From TH-plancto1 sp043777375 (lineage in GTDB: Bacteria > Planctomycetota > Planctomycetia > Planctomycetales > Planctomycetaceae): a DNA stretch of 64,000 nucleotides. Position numbers and translations under genes: made by a program. A model generated the notes under the pieces. That model was not told the DNA's origin. It was given only the letters and a program-made list of their open reading frames with translations, and did not search any database. Shown in pieces: positions 37,674 to 47,500 of this stretch (within the stretch, counting starts at the first letter, position 1; every line of letters begins with the position of its first letter). The DNA lies in contig JAYWHX010000047.1 of assembly GCA_043777375.1 (NCBI GenBank), positions 93,417-157,416 on the forward strand. Reading direction: 5' to 3'.

Positions 37674-39873
37674 ATTTCGCCAGCTGAATCCCACGCAGTC
37701 GAAGGCTGTTCACCACCACGGACACACTGCTCAGCGACATCGCTGCCGCTGCAAACAGCGGGGGAAGTAACCACCCCGTCCAGGGGTATAGGACTCCCGC
37801 AGCGACGGGAATTCCGAGCAAGTTATACCCAAATGCAAACCCCAAGTTCTGCCGAACGGTCCGCAGTGTGGCCCGCGAGAGTTCGATGGCTCGCACAACA
37901 CCGAGCAGATCGCCGTGCATGATCGTCACATCAGCGGCGGAGATCGCGATGTCGGTTCCAGTGCCGAGCGCGAAGCCGATGTCAGCCTGTGCCAGTGCGG
38001 GCGCGTCGTTGATCCCGTCTCCGACCATGCCCACGAGCGATCCGGCCCGCTGTGCATCCTGCAGGTGGTCGAGCTTTTGCTCGGGGCTGAGTCGCGACTC
38101 GACGTGATCGATGCCGACTTGTTCCGCAACCAGTCGCGCCACATCGGCTCGATCACCCGTGAGTAAGACGGTTTTCAAGCCCATCTCATCCAGATTACGA
38201 ATCGCACTCCGAGCCGATGGTCGGAGTTCGTCGAGAAAGTCGAAGCTCGCCTGCGTGACTCCGTCGACCAGCAGCACGGAGCGCGTGGCGGGTGCCGAAT
38301 GACTCGTGCGGGACATCGATTCCTCTCGAACAAGTTCGATCTTGCGCCGACCAATGATGGCCGACAAACCGCGTCCAGGGATGCTGCGAAAGCCATCCAG
38401 AGGAAGCGGCTGAGGCACGGCTTGCTGCCTGGCAGTGAACTCAGTGATCGCTCGCGACAGCGGATGCTCGGAGAGACGGGCCAGCGCAGCTGCGAGACCC
38501 AGTGCCTCTCTCTGCTTCAGTGAGCCATCCACCGACATCGCCGTCACGCGCGGCTGACCTCGCGTCAGCGTTCCCGTTTTGTCAAAAGCCATTAACGTCA
38601 GCTTCCCCAATGTCTCCAGTGCCGCCCCGTCGCGTATCAACAGCCCATTCTTGGCCGCTTGGCCCATCGCGACCATCACAGCTGTGGGTGTGGCGAGTCC
38701 GAGCGCACACGGGCAGGCGATCACCAACACGCTGACGGCAGCTTGGATGGCCAGCTCGATTCGCTTGTCAGTCGGCTCCAAGATCAGCCATGCGATCGCG
38801 GTGACACAGGCCACGCCGAGGATGACTGGGACGAAGATCGAGGCCACTTGATCGGCCAGTTTAGCGATCGGGGCCTTGGTCCCTTGCGCGTCGCGGACGA
38901 GACCCACAATCTTTTGCAGAGTCGTCGCGTCGCCGACCCGCTGCGCCGACAGCGTGACACTTCCTCCGTGACAGAGCGTTCCCGCCGAAACGGTTTCTCC
39001 AACACCTTTGGGGACCGGCATCGATTCCCCAGTGAGCATCGATTCCTCAAAGTCGGCTCGTCCAATGAGAATTGTTCCATCGACCGGGACTCGGCTACCG
39101 GGGCGTAATAGCACGACATCGCCGGCTCGAACCTCGGAGATCGCGACAGTCTGCTCCTGACCATTGCGAATCACGACCGCTTCGTTCGGGGCCAGTTGAA
39201 TCAGCTCATCAATCGCAGCTGAGGCTTGCCCACGGGCGCGGTCTTCGAGCCAGCGACCGAGCAGTACGAACGTGACAATCATGACCGCCGCGTCGAAGTG
39301 CATGCTGGTGTGCTGGCTGTGCCCAGCGATCAGTTCCCAGGTGCCCGCAAGGAATGCGAGTCCCGAACCCAAGGCGATCAGCGTGTTCATGTCACTCGAC
39401 CGCTGCCGCAGTCGAACCCACGCGCCGAAGAAGAACTCGCGGCCGAGGCCGAAGACGACAATCGCTGAGCTGGCGACCAAGACCACTTGCCAGCCGGGAA
39501 ATCGTAGCGTGGTCATGCAGAGCAGCATCACCACGATGGACAGACACGCACTGATGATCCACGTGCGAGGGCTGGCCGGTGGTCGAGCGATGCGACTGGC
39601 CGGTCCTTCGAGGGCGATGTAGTGATAGCCGATCCCTTCGAGGACCGGTCCCCAATCCGGGAGCGTCGCCCCGTCACGGGTCACGACTGTGGCTTCGCGC
39701 GTCGCCAGATTCACGCGTGCATCGACCACACCGGGCACGACGCGCAGTCCTGACTCGACTCGCGAAACACAGCTGGCACAGTGCATCCCTTCGACCTGGA
39801 AGCGGATGCTTTTTCCGGCAGGGAGTGGGGGCGGTTCGGGAGTCGGTGAGTTCAGGACCGGTAGTTCGTACAT
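37648..39873 (-). CDS. copA: Copper-translocating P1B-type ATPase
   Basis: 741 residues from ATG 39873. One N-terminal heavy-metal-associated domain (GMHCASC, 29-35), then eight membrane helices with the P1B ion site CPC (387-389), actuator TGES (281-284), phosphorylation DKTGT (431-435), the SEHPLS motif (His470-Pro471) and hinge GDGINDAP (618-625). The CPC and single Cys-x-x-Cys HMA fit Cu(I) export. Length is normal. It converges with the metal permease and overlaps its end by 26 bp. No CsoR or CueR regulator or copper chaperone is adjacent. Confidence 0.95.
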   Translation of the reverse strand: MYELPVLNSPTPEPPPLPAGKSIRFQVEGMHCASCVSRVESGLRVVPGVVDARVNLATREATVVTRDGATLPDWGPVLEGIGYHYIALEGPASRIARPPASPRTWIISACLSIVVMLLCMTTLRFPGWQVVLVASSAIVVFGLGREFFFGAWVRLRQRSSDMNTLIALGSGLAFLAGTWELIAGHSQHTSMHFDAAVMIVTFVLLGRWLEDRARGQASAAIDELIQLAPNEAVVIRNGQEQTVAISEVRAGDVVLLRPGSRVPVDGTILIGRADFEESMLTGESMPVPKGVGETVSAGTLCHGGSVTLSAQRVGDATTLQKIVGLVRDAQGTKAPIAKLADQVASIFVPVILGVACVTAIAWLILEPTDKRIELAIQAAVSVLVIACPCALGLATPTAVMVAMGQAAKNGLLIRDGAALETLGKLTLMAFDKTGTLTRGQPRVTAMSVDGSLKQREALGLAAALARLSEHPLSRAITEFTARQQAVPQPLPLDGFRSIPGRGLSAIIGRRKIELVREESMSRTSHSAPATRSVLLVDGVTQASFDFLDELRPSARSAIRNLDEMGLKTVLLTGDRADVARLVAEQVGIDHVESRLSPEQKLDHLQDAQRAGSLVGMVGDGINDAPALAQADIGFALGTGTDIAISAADVTIMHGDLLGVVRAIELSRATLRTVRQNLGFAFGYNLLGIPVAAGVLYPWTGWLLPPLFAAAAMSLSSVSVVVNSLRLRGIQLAKSTAVTHAD

Positions 39874-40020
39874 GGCTTGTGGTTCCTCGCTTCAAAGAAT
39901 CGGGGCCTTTGAAGCTGGGAGGGCGAAGCTCCTGCTGAGCCGCAATCCAAGGGCCACGTTGACTCGCGCGAGCGGCTCTCTCGGAATCGCCCTCTTCGAA
40001 AACAAGCGATGGCAATGTTC

Positions 40021-40078
40021 TAGCCCGCAGCGCCAGCAAGGGCCGCGTGCCGAAAACCCTTGCTGGCGCTGCGGGCTA
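40021..40078. repeat. Perfect 22-bp palindromic repeat
   Basis: Arms of 22 bp (40021-40042 and 40057-40078, starting TAGCCCGCAGCGCCAGC) around a 14-base loop, perfectly complementary. A half copy lies at 29860-29893. It sits in the 254-bp gap between copA and the secreted-protein gene, which otherwise holds nothing recognisable. Confidence 0.8.
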
Positions 40079-40127
40079 GGGCAGATCGTCACTCCCCAGA
40101 GAGGAGAGATTCCTCGCTCGGAAAATC

Positions 40128-40634
40128 CTACTTCGCAGGCTTGGTCTCGACCGGAGTTCGCTCCAGCCGTCCCCACATATGCCCGCCGACTTTGCCGTGT
40201 TCCCATGTCCCCGCGTAGCGGTCTCCCTGGAACAGGATGCTCGACCCGAACTCGCTGCCCAGTCCGGGGATCTTCAGGTCCGCCACCGACAGCACGGGTG
40301 TCTTGCCCGCCCAGTCGACTTTCACAGCCACTGGCACGGTCAGGTCGACCTCGCCGTACTTGATCCGGGCCATGATCGCCCAAGTATTCCCCTTCAGCTT
40401 GGATGCCTTGGTAATCGAGTACCGGTCCTGCTTCGGATTGGTGTCCTGGCCATCCACCGTGAATGAGCCCACCAGATCCGCCCCAGTCAGCAGATCCGCA
40501 AACGCCTGCTCCTCGGGGGTCAGCGCCACCGCCGGAGCTGTCGCAGCTGGCTTCGCCACATCCTCGGCCCGGCTCACGAGTGAAACCCCGGAGAGAAACA
40601 TCCCGAGAGCAATGGTTCGAAAGAGAATCGTCAT
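40128..40634 (-). CDS. Secreted hypothetical protein
   Basis: 168 residues from ATG 40634. Clear signal peptide (MTILFRTIALGMFLSGVSLV then SRA|ED), an Ala/Pro-rich linker, then a compact beta-rich domain (ADLVGSFTVDGQDTNPKQDR, GEVDLTVPVAVKVDWAGKTP, FQGDRYAGTWEHGKVGGHMW). No cysteine and no family recognised; the layout resembles small periplasmic proteins of planctomycetes. Monocistronic. Confidence 0.7.
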   Translation of the reverse strand: MTILFRTIALGMFLSGVSLVSRAEDVAKPAATAPAVALTPEEQAFADLLTGADLVGSFTVDGQDTNPKQDRYSITKASKLKGNTWAIMARIKYGEVDLTVPVAVKVDWAGKTPVLSVADLKIPGLGSEFGSSILFQGDRYAGTWEHGKVGGHMWGRLERTPVETKPAK

Positions 40635-40958
40635 GTCGTCTACTCCATCAAGTTCGTGAGATCGTCACTCCACGCCTATTCAACATACCGTAGATGGGTA
40701 AAGAGCAGTAGCGATCGGCGATTGTCTTGGCGGCGAAGGTCTCCCGGTGTGTGCCTCTCAGAACATCGGTGCATCGCCGAGTCTTACTCACTCGCCCCCG
40801 CTGTGTCGGTGAATTCGCAGGGACAGACTATCTGGCGGGGAAGAGGGAGAAGAATGGGCTTCGATGACGTTATGCATGCACACGATCTCCTCCATCACAT
40901 CAGTGATGCTGGATTTATTCTCGCGCACGCTGTCTACTGACGTGAGGAGACTCCGCTC
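40635..40958. other. Intergenic region upstream of the hydrolase
   Basis: About 320 bp between divergently transcribed genes. It presumably holds both promoters; no coding sequence, repeat or clear promoter boxes are seen. Confidence 0.4.
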
Positions 40959-43544
40959 ATGAACAATCGCAGCTATGGTTTGATCCGCTGGTGTGTTGTA
41001 TTCGCACTCGTCATGGGCGGAGGAAGTTCGCTCCGGTCTGTGACGGCAGAGGATGATGTCCTGCCCGGCACGCAGAAGCTGGTGCTAGAGGAGCCGCTGG
41101 ATGTGGTAATGGTCCGAGGGATCAGCGAGTTCGCGGAGCAGGAGATTGCTCTGTCCCGCGACCGCCGCGAGGCCCACTGGCACCGCGACTACAGCAGCCC
41201 CGAGGCGTATGAGAAGAGCATTGCTCCGAACCGGGAACGGTTACGGACGTATATTGGGGCGGTGGATGAGCGGGTGAAGGAAAACACTCTGTACAAACCA
41301 TCGGAGTCGACGGTCACGGGAAAGTACCCCTATCGATTTCGTGCAGAGGTTCTTGACGGAGTGAGTGTTGAGGGAATCAGAAGTTACGGAGTCGGTGATG
41401 TAATCCTGATACCGGACGCGGCTCATGATCCAGAGGCATTCGTTGGAGCCACGCCAGATTTAGCTGAGGAACAACAATTGGCAATGCGATTGTACCTTGA
41501 GAGAGGCAGCAGTTGTTTGATACCAACACTGATGAGTCGCAGCGATGAATACTCCGGGAACCCTTTGATCCGCTTCACAAATCAGCCACATCGAGAGTTC
41601 ATCTATCGAGGTGCCTTTGAAATGGGGCGGCATGTGATTGGCTATGAAGTCCAGAAAGTACTCAAGCTGATTGATTGCGAAATCGAGATCAGAAGACATG
41701 AGGGTAAAGTGGAACCAAGTGTAACTGACTTGATTCAAAAGAAATTGCCGCTCATCGTATGGGGTGTCGGCGAAGGTGGCTTAATCGCCATGCATGCCGC
41801 AGCGATTGATCCTCGCATCGACATTTGCATTATCTCTGGGTACTTCGACGAGCGGGAAAACGTCTGGCGCGAGCCGATTTATCGTAACGTGTGGCGACAG
41901 CTCACCGAGTTTGGCGATTCCGATGTCGCGAGTTTGATTGCCCCCCGCCGACTCATCATCGAAGCCTGTGCAGCTCCTGAAGTGAATGGTCCGCCTGCTC
42001 CCCGTCTAGGACGCAGCAATGGGGCGGCTCCTGGTGCGATTCGCACTCCCGCAATTGACACAGTCGAACGTGAGTTCGCTCGTGCAAAAACTCACTTCGA
42101 CAAGCTGGGAATAGGAGACAACATTCGACTGATAAAGTCAGGAAATGGGAATGGACCGGCAGGTACTAAAGAAGCAATGGCGTTCGTTCGCGATTCGCAA
42201 CAATTACCGGAGTTTATCATTCCGAGAAATAGAAAGCATATTGAAAGAGTTACAACAAATAGTGCACCAGAAGACATTGATGACCTTCGCAAGAAAATCG
42301 CCGCCCGCCAGAAGCGGCAGTTCGAAGAACTCCTTCAATACACGCAGCGGCTGATGCACCTGTCTGACAAGGTTCGGGACAAGTATTGGGCGGGGGCGGA
42401 CAGGTCGTCTCTCGCCAAATGGGAAGAGACCCAGGAAGCGTACCGCACGAAGGTCTACGACGAACTGATCGGGCGGATTCCGTATGAGTTGCTGCCGCCG
42501 AATGCGCGGACGCGGAAGATCATTGATGAGCCGACGCACACGGGGTACGAGGTGGTGCTGGATGTGTGGGAGAAGCAGGGCCTAGAGCCTAAGGCCCAGA
42601 GCCTAGAGCCAGACAAACAGAACACACCTCCCACTCCGGCTCCCACTCCGGCTCTAGGCTCTAGGCCATCAGCCCTAGGCCTCCCCTCGGTCATCGCGGG
42701 CGGCATCCTGCTGCTGCCCAAGGATCTCAAGCCGGGTGAGAAGCGACCGGTCGTCGTCTGTCAGCATGGCCTCGAAGGGGTGCCGATGGACACGATCATT
42801 GAAGACCCACAGCACCCGAGTTTTGCTCCCTACAAGGGGTTCAGCTCCGCCCTCGTCAAACGTGGCTTCATCGTCTACGCCCCGCAGAACCCCTACAAAG
42901 GCTATGACAACTTCCGCGTCATCCAGCGCAAATCCAACCCGCTGGGTCGGTCGCTGTTCAGCTACATCATCCCCCAGCATCAGCAGACGCTGAACTGGCT
43001 AGCGAGTCTGCCGTATGTCGATGCGGAGCGGATGGCGTTCTATGGATTGTCGTATGGCGGCAAGACAGCTGTCCGCGTGCCGCCAATGCTGGCCGGATCA
43101 AGTGCCAAAGCCGGACCCTCTGTCGATCAACCAACAACCATCAACCATCAACCATCCCCTCCCCCCGGCTATTGCCTCTCCATCTGCTCTGCCGACTTCA
43201 ACGAGTGGGTCATGAAGAACGCCTCCTACGAGGACCGCTACAGCTACATCTTCACCAACGAGTATGAGATATTCGAATGGAACATGGGGCATGTGGCCAA
43301 CTATGCGGAGCTGTCGAACCTGATGACGCCGAGACCGTTCATGGTCGAACGCGGGCACGACGATGGCGTCGCTCCCGATGAGTGGGTCGCCTGGGAGTAC
43401 GCCAAGGTCAAACGGCACTACGACAAACTCGGCATCGGCGACCGCACCGAACTCGAGGTCTTCAACGGCCCGCACACGATCAACGGGGTCGGGACGTACA
43501 AGTTCCTACACAAACATCTGAACTGGCCGGAGCTGGCAAAGTGA
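40959..43544 (+). CDS. Secreted double alpha/beta-hydrolase (esterase-like) with in-frame palindromic insertions
   Basis: 861 residues with an N-terminal signal peptide (cleavage near SVTA|EDD). Two alpha/beta-hydrolase folds. The first has GVGEGGL, with Glu272 where the nucleophile elbow expects Ser. The second has FYGLSYGGKTA, with Ser698 as probable nucleophile, a preceding VVVCQHGLEGV oxyanion strand, and a late HDDGVAPDEW / NGPHTINGVG region supplying acid and His. Role inferred: a secreted or periplasmic ester hydrolase for polysaccharide side groups. Two segments look foreign: 42579-42681 (GLEPKAQSLEPD...ALGSRPSALGL) and 43118-43163 (VDQPTTINHQPSP), both palindromic or simple repeats that stay in frame. 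The stretch 41290-42290 is AT-richer than the rest of the gene. The 3' end is partly duplicated downstream (43842-43925). Confidence 0.82.
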   Translation: MNNRSYGLIRWCVVFALVMGGGSSLRSVTAEDDVLPGTQKLVLEEPLDVVMVRGISEFAEQEIALSRDRREAHWHRDYSSPEAYEKSIAPNRERLRTYIGAVDERVKENTLYKPSESTVTGKYPYRFRAEVLDGVSVEGIRSYGVGDVILIPDAAHDPEAFVGATPDLAEEQQLAMRLYLERGSSCLIPTLMSRSDEYSGNPLIRFTNQPHREFIYRGAFEMGRHVIGYEVQKVLKLIDCEIEIRRHEGKVEPSVTDLIQKKLPLIVWGVGEGGLIAMHAAAIDPRIDICIISGYFDERENVWREPIYRNVWRQLTEFGDSDVASLIAPRRLIIEACAAPEVNGPPAPRLGRSNGAAPGAIRTPAIDTVEREFARAKTHFDKLGIGDNIRLIKSGNGNGPAGTKEAMAFVRDSQQLPEFIIPRNRKHIERVTTNSAPEDIDDLRKKIAARQKRQFEELLQYTQRLMHLSDKVRDKYWAGADRSSLAKWEETQEAYRTKVYDELIGRIPYELLPPNARTRKIIDEPTHTGYEVVLDVWEKQGLEPKAQSLEPDKQNTPPTPAPTPALGSRPSALGLPSVIAGGILLLPKDLKPGEKRPVVVCQHGLEGVPMDTIIEDPQHPSFAPYKGFSSALVKRGFIVYAPQNPYKGYDNFRVIQRKSNPLGRSLFSYIIPQHQQTLNWLASLPYVDAERMAFYGLSYGGKTAVRVPPMLAGSSAKAGPSVDQPTTINHQPSPPPGYCLSICSADFNEWVMKNASYEDRYSYIFTNEYEIFEWNMGHVANYAELSNLMTPRPFMVERGHDDGVAPDEWVAWEYAKVKRHYDKLGIGDRTELEVFNGPHTINGVGTYKFLHKHLNWPELAK
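42579..42681 (+). repeat. In-frame palindromic element inside the hydrolase gene
   Basis: Arms rich in GGCCTAGAGCC / GGCTCTAGGC frame a Pro/Thr-coding loop. It encodes GLEPKAQSLEPD...TPALGSRPSALGL between two ordinary hydrolase segments (VVLDVWEKQ and SVIAGGILLLPKD). The same palindrome, in the same peptide frame, occurs twice in ileS (61161-61306 and 63174-63272, opposite strand). In other frames the arms contain TAG stops. Confidence 0.75.
43118..43163 (+). repeat. AACCATC-type in-frame repeat inside the hydrolase gene
   Basis: GTCGATCAACC followed by iterated AACCATC units, encoding VDQPTTINHQPSP. The ileS insertion at 61161-61306 contains the same module in the same frame (VDQPSTINPQPSP), which shows that the two genes received related sequence. 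Confidence 0.7.
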
Positions 43545-43560
43545 TTCTCAGGATTTCGTG

Positions 43561-43833
43561 ATGACCAAATTGCTTCTGTTCGTCGCCATTTTTCTGGTGC
43601 TTCCGGCGTTGATCTTTAGACTCGCTTTGGTGAGACCTCGGCGTTTTCGTATTCCAGCATTGATTCTCTTCGCGTTGTTTGAATTCAGCCTTTGGTCGGA
43701 TGGCCCCGACAGGGGACAGGAAATCAAACTTGGGTGGTGGCCCCAGATATTTTTTCAAACGGTTGTTTTGTTGGCAATTTGTGTCACATGGATTATTATG
43801 AGTCGAACGCGGAAGTCAAAGAATCCAAGGTGA
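43561..43833 (+). CDS. Small hypothetical membrane protein
   Basis: 90 residues from ATG 43561 (AGGA eight bases upstream; an adjacent GTG at 43558 is possible). Two membrane helices: LLLFVAIFLVLPALIFRLAL and FFQTVVLLAICVTWIIM, with a short basic loop and tail. Not recognised. It lies between the end of the hydrolase and a duplicated copy of that end, so it looks inserted within a duplicated 3' tail. AT-richer than the flanks. Confidence 0.5.
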   Translation: MTKLLLFVAIFLVLPALIFRLALVRPRRFRIPALILFALFEFSLWSDGPDRGQEIKLGWWPQIFFQTVVLLAICVTWIIMSRTRKSKNPR

Positions 43834-43841
43834 GTTCAAAC

Positions 43842-43925
43842 GTCTTCAACGGCCCGCACACGATCAACGGGGTCGGGACGTACAAGTTCCTGCATAAGCA
43901 TTTGAACTGGCCCGAGCCGAACTAG
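43842..43925 (+). pseudogene. Duplicated 3' tail of the hydrolase gene
   Basis: The first 50 bp, from GTCTTCAACGGCCCGCACAC onward, are identical to 43458-43507 in the hydrolase gene; the rest is similar and ends NWPEPN-stop instead of NWPELAK-stop. It encodes VFNGPHTINGVGTYKFLHKH without a start, so it is a remnant. The diverged last 34 bp suggest either an old tandem paralogue or recombination with another allele. Confidence 0.8.
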
Positions 43926-44034
43926 CAGCGAGGCGACCAGTACTCATCTAGGCATGTGTATCGACCAGTGGAGATACCGCACCAGTGATCAGCTGGCTCC
44001 GCTCTGGCTGACCGATTGCATTCTAATCGATATT

Positions 44035-44050
44035 GACGACAGTTGTCGTC
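44035..44050. promoter_or_regulatory. Dyad operator upstream of the BlaI-family repressor
   Basis: GACGACAGTTGTCGTC is a perfect 7-bp dyad with a 2-bp spacer, 50 bp before the repressor ATG. It overlaps a TTGACG -35-like box at 44033-44038. BlaI/MecI repressors bind short dyads in their own promoters, so autoregulation is the likely role. A -10 box is not convincing (TAGTTT at 44056, or TATACT too far away). Confidence 0.6.
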
Positions 44051-44099
44051 TCGTGTAGTTTATACTGATATTGAGCGACGCGAACACGGAGGACTCGTC

Positions 44100-44519
44100 A
44101 TGCCGGATGGGCAATTGACCCCGGTGCAGTTTGAGATCATGGAGGCGATCTGGTCCACCGGATCGCGGGGGGCAACCGTGGCTGAGATCTGGCAGAGTAT
44201 CTCTGCCAGCCGCTCCGTCGCGCGTACGACGATCCTCAATCTCGTCGATCGTCTGGAGAAGCGCAGCTGGCTCACGCGGGAAGATACCGGCGACGGGATT
44301 CGCTACCTGACCAGTGTCACACGCGAAGCAGCTTCGGCGAGCCTGGCTGGGGAGTTTGTGTCGGACTTCTTTGGGGGCTCGACATCCAGTCTGGTGATGA
44401 GTCTGCTCGGTTCGCAGAAACTCGATCCGGCGGAGATCACCCGCTTGAGAAGCCTCCTCGATCAGGCGACTACAAAACCTGCCAAGCCTGCACCGAAGAA
44501 GCCTCGCGCGAGGGACTGA
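44100..44519 (+). CDS. BlaI/MecI/CopY-family transcriptional repressor
   Basis: 139 residues from ATG 44100 (GGAGG seven bases upstream; an upstream in-frame start at 44043 overlaps the operator and is rejected). Winged-helix PenR domain: LTPVQFEIMEAIWSTGSRGA, VAEIWQSI, SVARTTILNLVDRLEKRSWL. The C-terminal half carries the dimerisation region (VSDFFGGSTSSLVMSLLGSQ) and a Lys/Pro-rich tail. It is followed after 79 bp by an M56 protease, the usual signal-sensing partner that inactivates BlaI by proteolysis. No beta-lactamase is present, so the target is unknown; the pair probably controls itself and other loci. Confidence 0.93.
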   Translation: MPDGQLTPVQFEIMEAIWSTGSRGATVAEIWQSISASRSVARTTILNLVDRLEKRSWLTREDTGDGIRYLTSVTREAASASLAGEFVSDFFGGSTSSLVMSLLGSQKLDPAEITRLRSLLDQATTKPAKPAPKKPRARD

Positions 44520-44598
44520 ACCTCGTCGGCAATTTCGCTACGCGACTCACATCCCCTCAACGTCCACAACAGCGTGTCTCCCGAATCCGAGGTGCTCC

Positions 44599-47500
44599 AT
44601 GGCGTGGTACTCCGATTTCCCGAATCCGGCAGCGACACTGGTTTTGGTCGCTCTCGCGGTCGTGTCGCTGCTGATCTCCGGGGTCACACAGCTGGTCGTG
44701 CAGCGCATGCGGCGGCATTCGGCCCCGGCCCGTGAATCGGTGCTGAAGATCGGTCTGTGCTTGATTCTGGCCTGGCCGCTGATCGTACTGAGCGGTGCGA
44801 TGGCCGGTCTTTCGTTTGCGACCGTCGAGAGTTCTGAACCACTAGCGACAACAGCAATCAAGGCGGCGGGTGACGCGAACCTTAGCTCTGAGACTACCAA
44901 AGCTGCCGTCGTGTTGCAGACTCCGCTGGCAGCGCCGACTCGACCGGAGCGAGTTTTCTGGACGCCGGGTCCAATGTCACTTGTCACCTCGAATCAGAGG
45001 CCTGAGCCACTCCCGGCAGAACCGCCCCCAGCTCAACCCGCGATGGCCATCGAGTCGACTCCTCCCCCAACTGTTGAACCTCACACCGCAACCGTATGGA
45101 CTGTCCCCAGATCGATGCTTTTCGGACTACGCTGGGGGAGTCTGCTCTGGGGAATCGGAACCATCATTTCACTGGCACTGTTGCTCAAAGATGTCCTCCG
45201 AGTTCGGCGAATGCAGCGCCGACTGAAGCCCTGCCCCGCTGGGGTTGTGACCGAGGTGTTGGTCGCAGCTATGCAGGCCACCGGCCTCAAGCAGTCTCCG
45301 AAACTTTGTCTCTCCACTGAGGTCAACAGCCCCTGTGTCAGCGGGATGCGATCGCCGTTGCTGATTTTGCCTGAGCGGATGCTCAATGATCCGCATCACA
45401 ATCAGACGGAGCTTCTCGCGATTCTCACTCACGAGTGCGCCCACCTCGTGCGGCGTGATGTCGCGTGGTCGCTGCTGGCTCGCGTGGCCCAGGCCATCTA
45501 CTGGTGGGAGCCGGGGCTGCGGCGGATCGTACGACAGCTGTCGCATCTGCGAGAAGAAATCTGTGACAACCATGTGTTAGCGACAGCTGTGGATGCACGT
45601 GTGTATGCGAAGACCTTGGTGGACTTTGCAGCGGGTCCGGTGTTTCGTCCGATGATCGGAGTGATTGGCATGGTCGGCAAGAACAATCCGTTGGCGGATC
45701 GGGTCGAGCGTCTGTTGCAAGATTCACCCGACAAGACGACCCGTCTGGGACGGCGATCCAAGTGGGCCGTGGCACTGCTGGTCATCCTGAATTGTGGACT
45801 GTTCGGAGTCATCGGAGCCCAAGCGAATCTTCCACAGGTTCTGTCGCAGGTGCTGAGGCCTGCGGTAGAGAACTCCCCATCGAGTGACCAGGCACCGGAT
45901 TCCGATCTCAGGTCGAGCGATGTGGTCCCGCCTGGGAGCGGCGAATACCCGGTTCCCACCGCGCCGCAATCCATGGACGCGACTATGGCGTTCGCTCCAT
46001 TCGGTCTTCGCACCGAAGCGGGTTCCGGAGTTTCCGCCCCGCCCGAGATGTTTTCCCCATTCGGCGGCGAGCCAACCGAAGCAGGCTCGGGCGTCGCCGC
46101 CTCTCCCGAATGGGCGGAGGAAACGAATGACCTATTTCCGACGAATGACATCGGCGAATTGCCCTCGTTGACTCAAGCTCCAAGATCTGGCTCATTGAAA
46201 CCGACGACTGAGCCGATTCCAAAGAGTTCGATCCCCCGCCGAGAACCAAGCTCATCGGTCTTCGAAGACCGCCCAGCAGTGAATGGACTACCAGTGACTG
46301 AGTATGTGCAACGGATGGAACAGTATCTCGATGGAAAGATTCTCAAAACTCGAGTAGTCACGGTCCCTGTCATTCGCATCCACCGGGGGATCTCACCAGC
46401 TCAGCCTCACAACATGCCGGGTCGGTCATTCACACTTGATCTTCCCAGCGAGGGAACAATCACTCATGGAGAGCAATATGTACTGACAGTCACTCTTCCG
46501 GAGGGAGACATACTTCTTCCGAGGACGATCCGCTTCGAGGGGCTGATTGCTGTCGTTCCCGAATCACTCAGTGCGGAGGGGCCTGAACCGGCGGATGAAC
46601 CCCAACCGCAATCAACAGGTATCGCTGATCCGCTGACTCCCGAGATTTCGCCTGAGATCACGCCGCCCGCACCCCCAGAGGCCGAAGCTGCGACACCTGA
46701 CGCTCCCCCCGCAGCTTCGGCAGCGCCGGAACCAGCGAGTCGGGCGATGACATTCTTTACTCCTGACCATGTGGTCGCAGCTTGGAACTCGCTGAAGGAG
46801 CGAGGCGGAACAGCTGTCGTGACAAAGCGGGAGAATCCAGCTGAACTCACGAAGCCTCCCGTGGTGGCGCCGGATCATCTGCATATTCCCCCGCATGATC
46901 GCTACCGATTCCATCTTCCCTTAGAAGCCCTCGCTGACGCCACAGGCCAGTTCGCAGGGCTGCGTTGCTGGGGACGGGAGCTGCCGAGTACCGCTCCTGA
47001 CAAGGGGATCGCGGAACTGACGAAGACTCTGGAGAGCTGGAAGGCGGAATGCGAGAAAGCTCGGGCGAGCGGGCAGATAATGCCACCGATGAGCGATCCG
47101 TTTTCTCCCCCTGGTTCACCACCACAAACCATCTCCCCTCCCCAGCTCCTCGTTGAGCTGCGCGTCTTCGACAGCATGCGTTACGGCGATGTCCGCGCGA
47201 TCGTCCAGGCGTGCGAGACTCTGAATCTTTCCGTCAACGTACTCAACACCACAGCTGAGACGATCGGCAGCAGCGGGTACGCCTATGCTCCGATTGAGCT
47301 GACGCGGGTGTATGGCAAGCAGGGGCAGCCCGTTGGCCAACGCTCGTTGATGCTGGCTCAAAAGGCCGCTGCCCAGGAGACGCAGGTGATCACTGATGAT
47401 CACTGGGATCAGGCGTTCTCGAGGTTCACACACCGTCATGGAGGTCTGACCACGGTTTTGATCGTGAAGGTCGACCCCGATCTGCCGACAGAGAAGCTGC

